A DNA stretch of 64,000 nt, from NCBI GenBank assembly GCA_002197995.1, contig NGZR01000003.1, positions 1,488,001 to 1,552,000 of the forward strand, given 5' to 3'. The translations under genes were made by a program, and so were the position numbers. Source of the DNA: Gaeumannomyces sp. JS-464 (lineage: Eukaryota; Ascomycota; Sordariomycetes; Magnaporthales; Magnaporthaceae). The notes beneath the pieces were generated by a model, which had not been told where the DNA came from, did not search any database, and saw nothing but the letters and a program-made list of their open reading frames with translations. Shown here piece by piece: positions 1 through 11,690 of this stretch (the first letter of the stretch is position 1; each line of letters starts with the position of its first letter).

Positions 1-95
1 GCAGCATCAGGAGCCACCAGAGCGTCGCCTCCGTCAGCTCTGGGACCAGCAAGGACAGGCTCAGCAGTAGCTACGCTGACCAGGGGCCGTTTTAG
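1..95 (+). CDS. 3' end of a serine-rich protein gene (partial)
   Basis: From base 3 an open frame runs to a TAG at 93-95 and gives about 30 residues rich in Ser, Asp, Gln and Arg, ending in ADQGPF. It has no start in the window, so it can only be the last part of a gene entering from the left. Serine-rich tails like this are common at the ends of fungal regulatory and scaffold proteins, but no family can be named from 30 residues. The bases after the stop are T-rich, as expected of a 3' UTR. A chance open frame of this length is also possible. Confidence 0.45.
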   Translation, partial: SIRSHQSVASVSSGTSKDRLSSSYADQGPF

Positions 96-984
96 ACCAA
101 GACAAGAGGTCTCGGGGTTTGTTGAAAAGGGACTCTTTTCTTTTGTCTTCAGGGATGACTTCCGGACGAGAGGCCCATCCCTAGCAGTCGATCAGGTTCG
201 CAGTATCTCTCATTTCCAAAGTGTGTTTGTGTATGTCCTCTATATACCCCATTCTATGTCCAACTACAGATGTCTCGTTTGACCTCTTTTTTTCTGATTC
301 TCTTCTTGCCATCTTTTCATCATTGCGCAATTTGCTTCTTCGCATCTCGGCATCAGATCACAGCATGTTCATGGAGGGCGAACAGGGAACCACTTACTGC
401 TTCTGCTTATCTACCACGCTATCTCCATTCCCTATATACAGTTAGTTGGAAGACAATAGGTTGGGCTGTTTGTTTTATCGGGGCGTTCTCATCTATCCTT
501 TTTTTTTTTTTTTTTTTTTCCAAAATATCACCCCTCCGCAGGTTGGCTCCCTGTTTGCTGGAAATTGGGGGCTTTTTTTTGTGGTCATCTCTTTTCTCCA
601 TGATTACTTTCCCCGCGGATAAATCTCGATTTTCGTGGTTATGAGCGAGGTTTAACGGCGTTCCAAATCGTGCGCACCAACCTCTGGTGTAGCGACTATC
701 GTGTTTTTTTCCTCTCTCTCACGATCCGGGGTGCATGTATGTAGTACTAGCAAGACGCCCAGGGAAGAAGAGGCGAAGCAAGCAGCAGCACCCTTGGACG
801 ACACGAAACGAAGATGCATGCCGAATCTAGTCAAATCACGGCATGTCTGTCGTTCTTGGCGCCGCTTGCCTGTCGTTTGTTTGTTGAGCTGATCGACGAT
901 ACTTTTTTCCCTTCCTTTTTCGGTCGGAACGCGCCTGAGTCACCGAAGTCATGAGAGAGATCTTAGTGGCATAGTCACCCCCTC

Positions 985-1017
<33 letters not shown>

Positions 1018-4000
1018 AAGAGGTGGGGATGGTTTGTAAAAACAAAAGCAAATTTGTTCCATCACTCGGGGAGGTTAAAACTCGGGCTACCGGGGACATC
1101 CCTCCTCCCCAGGCACGAGCGGCCCGGTCCGGCAAGGGCTGTGTTTGTCTGCTATGTGATGCGCGGCGAGCACCGCACCCCCTGGGCCAGCTGCTTTTGG
1201 GGGCGGCCGTCCGAACAAAGTTTGTTTTGGCTTACCTGGCTGGGGACGAGACATGCGTTTGGAGAGGCGGGTGACCGCGACCGGCAACGGAGATGCATCC
1301 GGATTTGGGACGAGACCGGCAAGTGCTGGCGGCAAGTGGTTGGCTGGAAGAAAGGAACCATCTAGATCCCGACATGTTCACAGGTTGGGGTTCTCCCCTT
1401 GGGCTTTAGATCATATCACTTGGCAGCCAACTGCCGGGCTGTCGGCCGAGAAATGCTTGTTTGTGTATTGATGTGCGCTAGGCGTTAAGCATAAAACTCA
1501 AAGCCGGGCGAGATACATCGAGACGCACCTTCGCTTGCAGAATCACGGCTTCCATATATTCACTCTGGCTTGGCTATTTGTGTGCGGCGAGTCAAGGGGG
1601 AAATCGGCCGTGGCCCGGTTCATGGGGCTCGACCTCGGGCTGCTACTCAGGCTTGGATTTGAAATCACCACCAAATAGCCGGGTCAAAGAGGTCCAGGTG
1701 TAGTCGAGACAACTTTGACGCCCCAAGAGCGGAAAGGCGGCAATTGAGTTTCGTTTGCGTGCACATCCGTACGCTTGGACAAGATGGAGAAGGCGAGGCA
1801 CACAACCCCTCTCATCTCATCGGCCTGGTCGTGGATTTCCGCGCACCGAAGAACCTTGGTCTCAATCTCCATTCCTCAGGTTCTCGGCTACCATCCACCA
1901 AACTCCAAAAAAGGAGGGCGTAGGGTGGAGGCCAAGCAAATTGCCGGAGGTCCCGAACAGTGAAGATCAACCTTATCCGGTACGGCCAGAGCAACAGGGA
2001 CATGGGTACTACCCTCGTCAAATCCAGACCTTTTTCGGCTCATGGCAGTTGAGCCGGGAAGACGGGCAGCTAGAGGCAGGGGGAGACGGGTAAAAGGATC
2101 GCGCTTACAACGGGGGAAAAAAGAGGATAGGAGGGGTGCGTCTTATGGCCATCTTTGCCGCGGTTAACATCCGCGTCTTCGTCGCATCGCGCCTCCCCTT
2201 CAGACCCTACCACTACCACCACTTGTGCGCTCGCGCCTCCCTGTCTCGAAAGTGCTGACGACGTCTCGTTTCGGCTCGGCAACAGACCTCGGCAGCAGGC
2301 TCGGGGACGAACAGGGCGATGCCAACCGGCGGCTTGCTCACAGATCTCTGCCGCCCTCGTCAGCCGAGATGGAGGGCCCCGAGGGGTGCAGCAGAAAGGG
2401 ATGGATTCCGTAAGCCCATCATCTCCAAAGCGCCCGCGGCCAGACCGCGGCCAATGTCGGAGACACTCGATTGTGTTTTGGATCTGAGGATGTTGGCTAG
2501 ACCGGTCACGGTTTGTGGTCGCGGGAGCGAAATAGAGACGGGTAATTAGAAGGCGAAGGTCGGCACAAATCCCCCCCGAGCCGGAAGCGGCCAGAAAGGG
2601 AGGCTCGCCTCCAAGGCAAAACAGGCGACGGGAGCCATGGTCGAGCTTTTTTTTTTTTCTCTGCACTTTGTCGTCGCATGCTCATGCAACAACATCGCTT
2701 CCCATCCGGCTTGGACGGCCATATGCCGGCAGCCGCGTCTGTTATGCCGGGGGGTTATGACTCCAGGAAGCCTATCACGTCAGCCAGTTCTGGACCGCTG
2801 TCCTGCTCCCTACCGGGAGGCCAGAACCGCTTTCCCTGGAATCGGGAGGAATTGCGAAGACAGGAGACAAGGCAGGCCTGTCGGGCGAGCCCAGCACTGT
2901 CCCGCGGCGAAAACGGGGCGGATAGCCAGATGGCCAAGGCCGCGATCAGCGGGCAGCGTGGCTGTTGCTCATGTTGGCTAAATCGGTGCGTGACGCACGT
3001 ACGATACGGGGTAGCATTTGCGCACCGCCCGGCCGTGATTTTCCTTGGGCTAAGAGAACGACAAGATGGCTGGGCGGCGCAGATCGGATGGTGCCCCGTC
3101 ACGTCAGCCAGCTCGGCCGCCGCTCGGGTCAGGACTGGCAGAGCATCGAGTCTGAAGGAGCATGTGTTGCGAGAGTGAGAGAGATAGAGAGGAAGCGATC
3201 GGAGGCGGGGTAGGGGCAATTGGAGGAAAACACACCGGCTGCAGGCAACCGGATGCGACAACACAGGTGAATGTCTCGACGGCCGTGGTGGGCGGACGCC
3301 TGTGGCAGGGAGGGTTCATGGTGCTCTTGGTGAGGTGGCAGCCAGCCCACGAAGGGTGCTGCAGCTACCCTCTTCTAGAGGGTGAGTCGGATCAAATCTC
3401 GGCTCCTCGTCTTGATGGGCTCCTTTCCGCGTCCCGCGCATCCTTGCCTGTAGCATGGATGTCAAGGCCGTTGGGGGTGGTAAGCAAAAGATTTTGGTTT
3501 TCTGTCCGAGTCGCTTCTTTTTCCTTGTCTCCCGTTCCAAATCTCATATCTCACATCTCCCCCGCTCTGCGGCCGCGCCATATGCAACAACAGCGCCACA
3601 CGGGCAAGGCCCCTTGCCTTTGCCTCTTGGCGCCGGCGCTGGGAACCTGAGCCGTCTGCTTGGGTCGCACGGAACGACGGGTGCGGGGGCCGGCGCTTCT
3701 TTCGGAGTCGTCTGACGCCTATGGTGTCCACGCCGAATGGACGTGCCCTGTTTTCCGCCGAGGGAGGGGGCGGCTGCCGACCAGGATGCGTGCTGCTAAA
3801 AACAAAACACGAAGAAGACAACCTGGCAGGGCGCCGGAGCGGCGCACGTGGACGGCACGTTCGCATACCTGGGGTCGTGTGCCGCGTCTGGTGTTCTCTT
3901 GAGAATCACTCTAGGTAGGAAACGGAAGAGCAGACCTAGAGACAAGGAGCATTGGCGCACACCGTCTCGGGCCGCCAACATGTTTAGCGCGCCACACACG

Positions 4001-6438
4001 GCAGGCAGACACACGCCGATTGGAGCCCTCCAGAACGGGTAGGTGCAACCAAGGAAGAACCACAGAAGGTGAGTCTACGGTGTGCGCGAGGAAGGAAGTC
4101 ACATCCCACTCCCACGGATTTTTCAGGTAAGGGGTTGTAAGCGAGAGGGACATTGGAAGAGATGGAGAGGATCTCACGGTTGCAACAATCTACCTAAGTC
4201 CCAACAGGCATGGTCGGTCAGAAATTCTCCGAAGGACCAGAAAACGATGATAACAATAACAATAACAGTAGCAGTAATAGTAATAGCGGCCAACATATAG
4301 GAGGGGCCTCGCTGGCGCCTTGTCGCCGCAACAGGGAAGCCGCGCGTGTGGCATGGCATGCGGGGGATAGAGAGAGAGAGAGAGGGGGGAAGGGGGGAAA
4401 ATGGGGACATCTCTGCCAGTTCCCCTCCCTTGTCGACAATCCACCACTCGCAAGCCGCCAAAAATCCGTCGTTTGAACAGGCGGGCGCCTAATAAGCTGG
4501 CGTAGCGTAGCATCCAGGGCGCCTGCGCAGCCCTATAATAAGTAACGGGGAGCCGGGATCAGGGCAAGCCCACCCACCTACCACCACCACCAGCCCCTCC
4601 TAGATCAGATATCAGATTCCCGCCTCAGCCAGGGTCGCACGCTCCGGTTCGACTTGACTTTTTTTTTGGTTTCTTATCATTGAGATTCATTCACCGTGGC
4701 GTAGGTCGGTAGCGCCACAGTATGTACGCCTCGCAGTAAGCAAGCAGCCAAACAAGCCCCCTGGCCTGTCTGGTCGGTTTTCACTCCCCTGACGTTTCTG
4801 CCGACGCCGCGGCCGACAATTGGAATTTCATGGATGGCGGCGGCAGATCGTCTCTTCTCCGGTATTGAGCCAATCTGATAATTTTTGAATGTGACCACAC
4901 AACCTACCTACCACTACTACTACTACCACCGCCGCAAACCATCCCACCTCCATCTCCCCTCTCCGTCGTCGCTCCCTTTCCCAAGAGGGAAATTGGAAGG
5001 GAAAAAAAAAAAAAAAAAAAGCCACACTAGCCCCCAAAGCAGCACACCAACCCTCCCGGCTGGCCGTGTGCATCCACGCGACGACGGATGGGCCACCGGT
5101 GGTGGTGTGGGGGTGGTGGTGGTGGTGCAGGTAAAGGTGGTCTCCGCAAACGGCCTGATAAATATAGTACACCAGCCAAAAAGAGGAGCCGAATATAGTA
5201 GCGCTGCCGTGTTGAAAACTACCTAAGTACCTAGCACCAGGAGCAGCAGTCTGGAGCGCGTGACCCCATGTCCCCCAAGACTAACCGCCTTTCCCGTCCG
5301 GGTTCCGTGCCATTTTTGAGACCGCCTGGCCGGCCTGGGACTGAACGGATTGGCTGAAATTGCAAGCCACGAGACGATGAGTGATGTGGCTGGTGTGTGA
5401 CGCGACAGAATACAGTAAAAGATCACCATTGTTTCCGGAGGAATGCTCCGAGAATCAGTGTGGTGTTGCCCGTAGGCTGGTCTAGCTGGCTGCTGTTGGC
5501 TTTTCCATGAAACGATTATTTGTCAAAGAGGTAAAATCATGTGTGGGAAAAGATTTCCCCCTGCCACAGGTCTTCGTGTCGGGTATCCTACAAGCTTCCC
5601 GTCATCGACAGGATCTGAACAAGACAAGAATATGAAGAAGAAAAAAATGGTACCAGCTATGCATAAAACTCCACCCCCTGCGCACCACCCAGGTGTGAAT
5701 GGTGCGCAGGATGATGCCTCGCAAGGCAGAGAAGATCCAGGAGAAATGAAGAAACACCATGAGAAAAGATGAATGGTAGCGAGAAACACAACGACGCCAA
5801 TTGTAACCCCTTCCCGTGTTCCGCACACAATGCACTGCTCAAACATGTGCCGAATTTGCTTTGCGGCTTCCCCTTTGGGACATGACGAATTTCCAAGCAT
5901 TGCTCATCCTAACGCAACAGACGGGGAGGCCAGGAGTGTCGTTTTGTTATACACGGTCGTGTGACCTTGATGACTCGTCAAACAGAATGAGAAGAGAAGA
6001 TGGCGCTTCAGAGAAGAAAAGGGCAGCCTTTGGCATGGTACCATGGGAGCTGCGCTAGAAAAGGAGGCATCTTGGCGTTGAAATGAGGGGATGTCTGCCC
6101 GGCAAAAGCGAGATTGGCCCAGTGTGCTCCATGGCCCCTGTGCGCCGGCTTTCGGAAGGCCCAAGGATTGCCCTGGCAAAAACCTAAAACGGCTTTCCTG
6201 AAACGGCATCTCGACGACGAAATGGTTGACAACATCTCCGTCTTGGTCCGAGAGCGGCTCGTGCTTCTCGGTTCCGAAGTGGGAGGGATGGATGCTTGCT
6301 TTTGCCTGTACCTGGACTGCCTTGTTTCCCTTTGCTGCCTGGGGATGCGGGGATGAGATTTCGGGATGGCTGAAACACAATGGAAATTAAACAAGAAAAA
6401 AATATTAAAGACGAAAAAAAAAAAAGACAGCAAATCTT
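96..6438. other. Gene-poor stretch, nothing coding recognised
   Basis: No convincing gene was found on either strand. The open frames here (the longest about 200 codons, at 2666-2070 minus) have erratic composition, often run through homopolymers, and resemble no family I know. The stretch holds a 21-T run at 499-519, a 31-A run at 986-1016, a 19-A run near 5002-5020, an (AG)n tract near 4367-4384 and AAT/AGT triplets near 4246-4287. It probably combines the 3' UTR of the left-hand gene with the downstream region of the proline-rich gene. Confidence 0.6.
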
Positions 6439-8159
6439 TTACTCGTTATTTCGTGGGCGCATAGATCCGCCACTGCGCGAAGCGCCACCCGGCGAATCAG
6501 CCCTCCGCTCAAGTTCGGGTGCCGAAGAATGATACTGCATCGTTCTTGGCGATGGCTCTTCGGAGAGCAACGACGAGACAGAATGGGGCCCGTACGTTTG
6601 TGGCGCTTGGGATGGTGGTGGTGGCGGTGGTTGAGGGTGATGCTGCTGTTGATGTGGATGTTGTTGTTGATGTGATTGCTGCTGCTGCTGCTGCTGCTGC
6701 TGCTGTCGTGATGACTCCCGACATTCCCCTCCCTCGCGCTCGAAGTGCTATGAGTATGCAGGCGACATGCCATATCCGCCTCCTCCGGTTGTTTGTCTCC
6801 CGCCGGCGTTTCCATTACCGCGCCCCGAAGGTCGATATAAAAGAGAGATCCTCCGCTCGCGTGTCCGCGCTTCGTCCGCGGCTGAGGTTGAGCTGTGCAC
6901 AAACGGTGGCGATCTGAGTCTCTGCTGTGAGCTCGGCGGCGGCGCGCGGTGCCAGCCCGTCGCTTCCGTTTTCGTTGCGGAGATTCCCGACTGATGCGGT
7001 TTTCTTTGGGTAAACAAAGGAAAATTAGCCCCGGGCCAAAACAAAACCGCGTACGGAAAATCAGGAGGGGAGAAGAAAGGGTCCCCTCAAGAGCGTGCTC
7101 TGGCTTTGGACGAACCCGAGGGCGTGGCGGCTGGTTCGAGCCGCCCGAGGCGGCCTGGCTCGCCGGCGGATGCCAGTGGTGGAAGTATATCGAGGGTGAG
7201 GACTGAGCCTGTTCGCTTTGCTGGTGCGCCGACGCCGCTCCGGCATGTGGCGGCTGCGCTCCGCCCGGGCCTCCCTGTGGGACGTTGGTGTTTAGTGCCG
7301 GGAGGTTCGGGCCACCGGGGGGCGGGGCTCGAGTGCCGGGGACGCTGTAGCCACGGGGTCTGGCAGGGGAGCCAGGAGGGTGGCTGCTGAATGAGCTGTG
7401 GGGGCCCTGGATCGAGCCAGGGGTCGGGGGTACGCCGCCGGAGGGCTGATATGCGCCGTAGGCTTGCGACTGCGAGTCTCGCCTGTGCTCGGGGGAGACG
7501 TGCCCGGACGCTGGCGGGAGCTGGGGCTGGTGTGTGGGTTGCTGATGTGACTGCACTTGCGAGTGCATAAACTGGTGTGCCCATTCCAGAGCAGCCTGCG
7601 GAAGCATGTTTCCTCCCATACCGGCGAAAACAACGGGTACCATCGGGGGCGGTATTCCGCCTTGCAGCGACGTCCTCAGAATCTCGTGCTCTGTCCTTCG
7701 CTGCTCGAGCCGCAGCGATTCCTGCCGCGTCTTCTCTTCCTCCTGCCTCCTCTTCTCCTCCTCGGCCTTGGCGTGGAGCCATGCCCTCATGGACTCGTCA
7801 GGGCCCTGCTGCCACTGCGGAGGAGCTGGAAGCTGGCCCAGCGAAGAGCTTTGCTGGTGGGCTGGATGCGATGGGGGCGCAGGAACCTGGCCCATCTGGG
7901 ATCCCACTGGAGGCGGCGGCCCAGCGCCGTGCGGAGGTGGCGGCTGGGCCAAGGTCATGGCCGCCGGCGGTGGCAGGCCACGGTGAGGACCTGACATGGG
8001 CTGGCCGGAGGGACTCGTGGTGCGAGGGATCGCGTGGGGCCGTTTTAAGGCCTCGTCCTGGTATATCAAGGGGGGTGATGGTCGAGACGTGCTTGGCGGA
8101 GTAGGCAGGTCATGGACGGACTTGTAGCCGTAGTGTACTGGCTGCTTGACGGTGAGCAT
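6439..8159 (-). CDS. Proline/glutamine-rich protein with coiled coil and polyQ tail (frame disturbed)
   Basis: The minus-strand frame opening at ATG 8159 runs past 7110. It encodes a Pro-, Ser- and Gln-rich protein with a charged helical stretch (about residues 130-165, repeated EEEK/RRQ) that should form a coiled coil, and a short aromatic motif IYFHHWHPP. The natural C-terminus lies in another frame: 6747-6439 gives a run of ten Gln, a His/Gln-rich stretch, then a polar tail ending MRPRNNE and TAA. The middle is unresolved. A P/S-rich frame (about 7044-6751) is in register with the tail but closes with TAG at 6750-6748, directly before it. Part of this could be intron (donor GTACGC at 7054 with acceptor AAAG about 51 nt on; donor GTAATG with acceptor at 6748), but indels are also likely. 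Composition suggests a nuclear regulator. I do not recognise the family. Confidence 0.7.
6677..6706 (-). repeat. CAG triplet tract encoding polyglutamine
   Basis: About ten CAG units (CTG on the plus strand) lie inside the C-terminal coding part of the proline-rich gene and read as polyglutamine in the tail frame. Tracts like this vary in length between strains. Confidence 0.85.
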
Positions 8160-9323
8160 CTCGTGTGCGCAAGTTCTGGGTGTGTGTTTGTGTGGGTGCG
8201 TGCTAGTGGTGGGCGAGCTCCAGTGGATGAAGGGGCAAGAGGGGCGACGCTCGGGTTAGTTGTGCTGGGCCTGGGGGACACGAAACGAGACGACCACGCC
8301 ACAGCGAAGCCGGGGAGCGAAGGCGTTCATGAATGAGGGTGAGGCGAGCGGGAGGAGAGAGTCCAGGAAGTATGCGCAAGGAGAAGGCCCGAAGCAGACA
8401 GGGCGGCTATGTATAGCTATGCAGGCATGTATCCAAGAGAAGTCAAGCTGAACGAGTGTGGTGGGCCCCAGCCGCTCAGCCAGGACGGGCAGGCAGGCAG
8501 GCAGTGTGGGAAGCCCCAAAAACTGGGTAAAAGGGAACAAAAGAGGGGATGCAGGCAGAATGAAGAAGAGAATGAAGGGGATGATCAGGAGGAGAAGTAG
8601 AAGGGGCACGAGTGAGTGACTAGGTCGCCATTAGAGGTACCCATAAATAAGAAGAATCAGAAAGAATGGAGAGGAGCGTGTGAGGGTGCGTGAGGGAACG
8701 AGACGGGTATGTAGGTTAGGTATAATAAAGGTAAAAGACGCACAGGCACGGACGACGGAGAAGCAAGCTACAAAGGGATGGATAGCTGCAGGCAGGTCGG
8801 CAGGTGAAGTAGCTGGTGGGGCACTTGGGATAATGGGCGTGTTAAGGACGGAAGGAAAGAGATTAGAATAACCTTTTGTTGGAGAAAGCTGGAGGTGGCG
8901 GCCAGCTCGGGGTACCTTCGCGGGAGAAGAAGGCGGCTGCGATGAAAGCAGCGGGGTGTGCAAACTCTCGTCCTCGTTGGACCAACCATTTCCCACCTCA
9001 GAGTTACTGTGCTCCTATATGCAATACCATGCTCGCCCCATCTGATCCAAACGGCTTGAAAGATCGGCTGGTGAGACGGTGCCAGTGCAGGAACTTTTGG
9101 AGAAAACAGAAGAGGGTGGGAGGGACCGCTCTACTGCTTCTGGGGAGAAGATGGTGGTGGTTGGACCGGGATCCTTGAAGACGCGGTCGAGATCGGAGCG
9201 AGGAGCTTATTTTGGATTTGGAGAGGATGGAGGCAGGTCAAAATAGTAGGTACATACCTAGACGGACAGGGGAGGGAGGCGACGCAGGCCGAAGGGGGAA
9301 AAAATGAAAAAGGGGGAAAAAAG

Positions 9324-9350
9324 GAAATAAAATAAAATAAAAATAAAAGA
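9324..9350. repeat. A-rich AAATA-type microsatellite
   Basis: An AAATA/AAAATA tract standing out from GC-rich surroundings. Similar tracts occur at 11641-11690, 14467-14503 and 22338-22380. Confidence 0.7.
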
Positions 9351-11640
9351 GGGAAAAAAGAGGGTATGATGTAAACGAGTCTCTGGGCCTGAGTTCTTTC
9401 ACCCACACACTCCCGGCTCACTCCATTCCCGTTTCTTTCTATTGTCACTTGCTTTTGTCTTTTTTTTCTTCTTTTCTTTTTGTTTTTATACCTTATTGTT
9501 CTTCTCTCTCCTTGATTTTTTTTTGTTCTTCCTATTTTTTTTTACTTCTGAAATTGACTTTTCTTTCTGCTCCTTTCTTCCGTGTTGTTCGCCGGATGAG
9601 GATTCTTCCCTTAACTTTTCCCCCTCGATTTTTCTTTTGATTTTTTTATTGCTCTTCCTGGATATTTCCCCGGACTCCTTCCAACCAGAAAAGAGGCCAC
9701 CTGGGGTTTCCCTTTTTGGGCCTCAGGCAAGACAAAGTAAATCAAGGACTGGGAAGGGCGAACAAACCAATGTGGAGAACATGTGTGCCTTGTTATTTCA
9801 AGCGCGTTTTAGAAACGAGATTCCAGGGTCGGAAAGCAGCTCGAAGGAGTTCGTCAGGCCTCTGTCGACAGGGCCTGGCAGGCCAGGCAAGGTGTCCAGC
9901 GCTCCGCCCCTGGAGCAAGAGTCAAGCCACACCCAGTCCAGCCCAAGCCCCTGGGCGCGGAGGAAGCCGTTGTGGTTTGCTGCTTGCTGGCGGCGTCGGT
10001 GGGGTAGACAGGGAGGGCAAGGGAGAGAGAGAGACAAGGGAGGCGACGAAGACGGGTAAAACAGCAAATTGAGGACGTGCCCCGAGGCCGAGGCTCGGAA
10101 GACGGTGCGAGCACGAGGACGATGACGAACCTAGGCGGCAGGTAGGGGGAGGGGAGGGGAGGAAAAAGCGTGTGTGGGCTGTGGCGCTATTAAAGGCGGA
10201 AGGAACGAGGTTCGAAATGCTTCGCCCTCTCCATGACACCGTTGCCGGCGGGCTGCTGCGGGGACGCTAGGGGGGTGTACCGAGCGAGATTGACGCGCCT
10301 CTTTGGGACTGTGCTGTGTTTGGGATGTCTGGGAAGGTACCATCTGGCATGGCACGAACCCTCAAGGACCGGCCAACACGAAAAGAAAGAAGAAAAAAAA
10401 AAACCCCAGCAGCAGAAATTTCAAGATTGAGGCCCTTAGATTACAGCACAAGCATCCCGTTCTAGGCAGGGCATCGCTGCGAGCCCGAAAGTGCGGTTTG
10501 ATTAAATCGGAAGGGGGACGGGGAGTAGCGGCGGCTGAGAGGCAGCATAAGGTGTGGGCATCTGGCCTGGTCCATCAGATGAGGCCTGGGCAATGCAAGG
10601 AGATGGGAAGCTACGGCTCCTGTGTCTTGAGTTGGGGCGGGCTTCTGGGATGGACGCTGGCTGGCCTGGGCTCCGGACGTTATTTCAACGACTCGGGACG
10701 AGGACAGGGCACGGAGCTGGGACGGGACGGACGGACCAGAACAGGCTCTTCCCCTACCCAGGAGCAGCCCACCCCCGAAATCATGGTGTCCAGCCTGTTT
10801 CTCGCCGCAGAATCCGCCCTCCCTTATCCTCCTCCTGCTCACCACGCCCCCAGACGTCCGCCGAGACGGGCAGGCGCTGCGGCGACCGTGACCGACAGGC
10901 GGCAGGTAAGAATAAAAACGAAAAGAAAAAAAAGAAGGGGGAGAATATATGCAAGGAAACCGCTTGTGAGCAAATGCCATCTTTTCTAGGCAGCTAGCCG
11001 GACAGCTTCCCAGCGACTTGAGACAGGTTGCAGACGGGGGTGGGGGCCAAAGGGGAGTGTGCATGCCCTGGCGCGCGTCTTTTTTTATTTTTTCTCGTCC
11101 TGTTTCTCTTCCCTCCCATGCCTAAACTAGGCAAGCGGGCGACGTGCATACCCTGTCCGATGGGAAGTGGATGCCTTTTGCTGCGATGCAGGCCGAAACG
11201 TTGGCAAACGAGAGGGAGGGAAGAGGAGGCTGCAGCCCGAGGGTGGGTGTTGACAAGTAAGGCGGATAAGCCAGGCCGTCCCACGTTGGCTAACGCTCTC
11301 TTTTTTTTCTTCTTTTTTTTTTTTTTCCCTCCCAGTTTTTCTTCTGCTTTAAGGCTAGCGTCCCTGCCGGAGGCGCCGTCTGGCAGGCGCCCACCCCCTG
11401 ACTGCACGTTCATTCCATGTGCAGACGACTACCTGTACTAGTGGCTCGGTCGAGGATGCGGATCTCGACTAATAAACAGGTCGGGGCCAACATTTCGGCC
11501 TCGGAGGCGCAGGCGACAATGCCCGCGCTGCCACGCTGGCCCATCCCCATGGAGCTGCGGCCCGGATTCGCTTGTGAGGAAATCTTGGTTCCGCCGTGGG
11601 AAAGGCAAACTGACGAAAACGCTCCGCACCATAGCGGGAT

Positions 11641-11690
11641 AAAATAATAAAAAAAAATTAAAAATAAAATTAAAAATAAAAAAAAGTAAA
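11641..11690. repeat. A-rich AAATA-type microsatellite
   Basis: About 50 bases made only of A and T in imperfect AAAATTAAAAATA units. No flanking target-site duplication was seen, so origin as a retroelement poly(A) tail is not supported. Confidence 0.7.

Noticed and set aside
2070..2666. 198-codon minus-strand frame
   Set aside because: Irregular composition, no motif, competing frames of similar length on the other strand.
9442..10059. 205-codon frame beginning with many Phe residues
   Set aside because: The start is a translation of T/C-rich sequence and the rest has no protein-like pattern.
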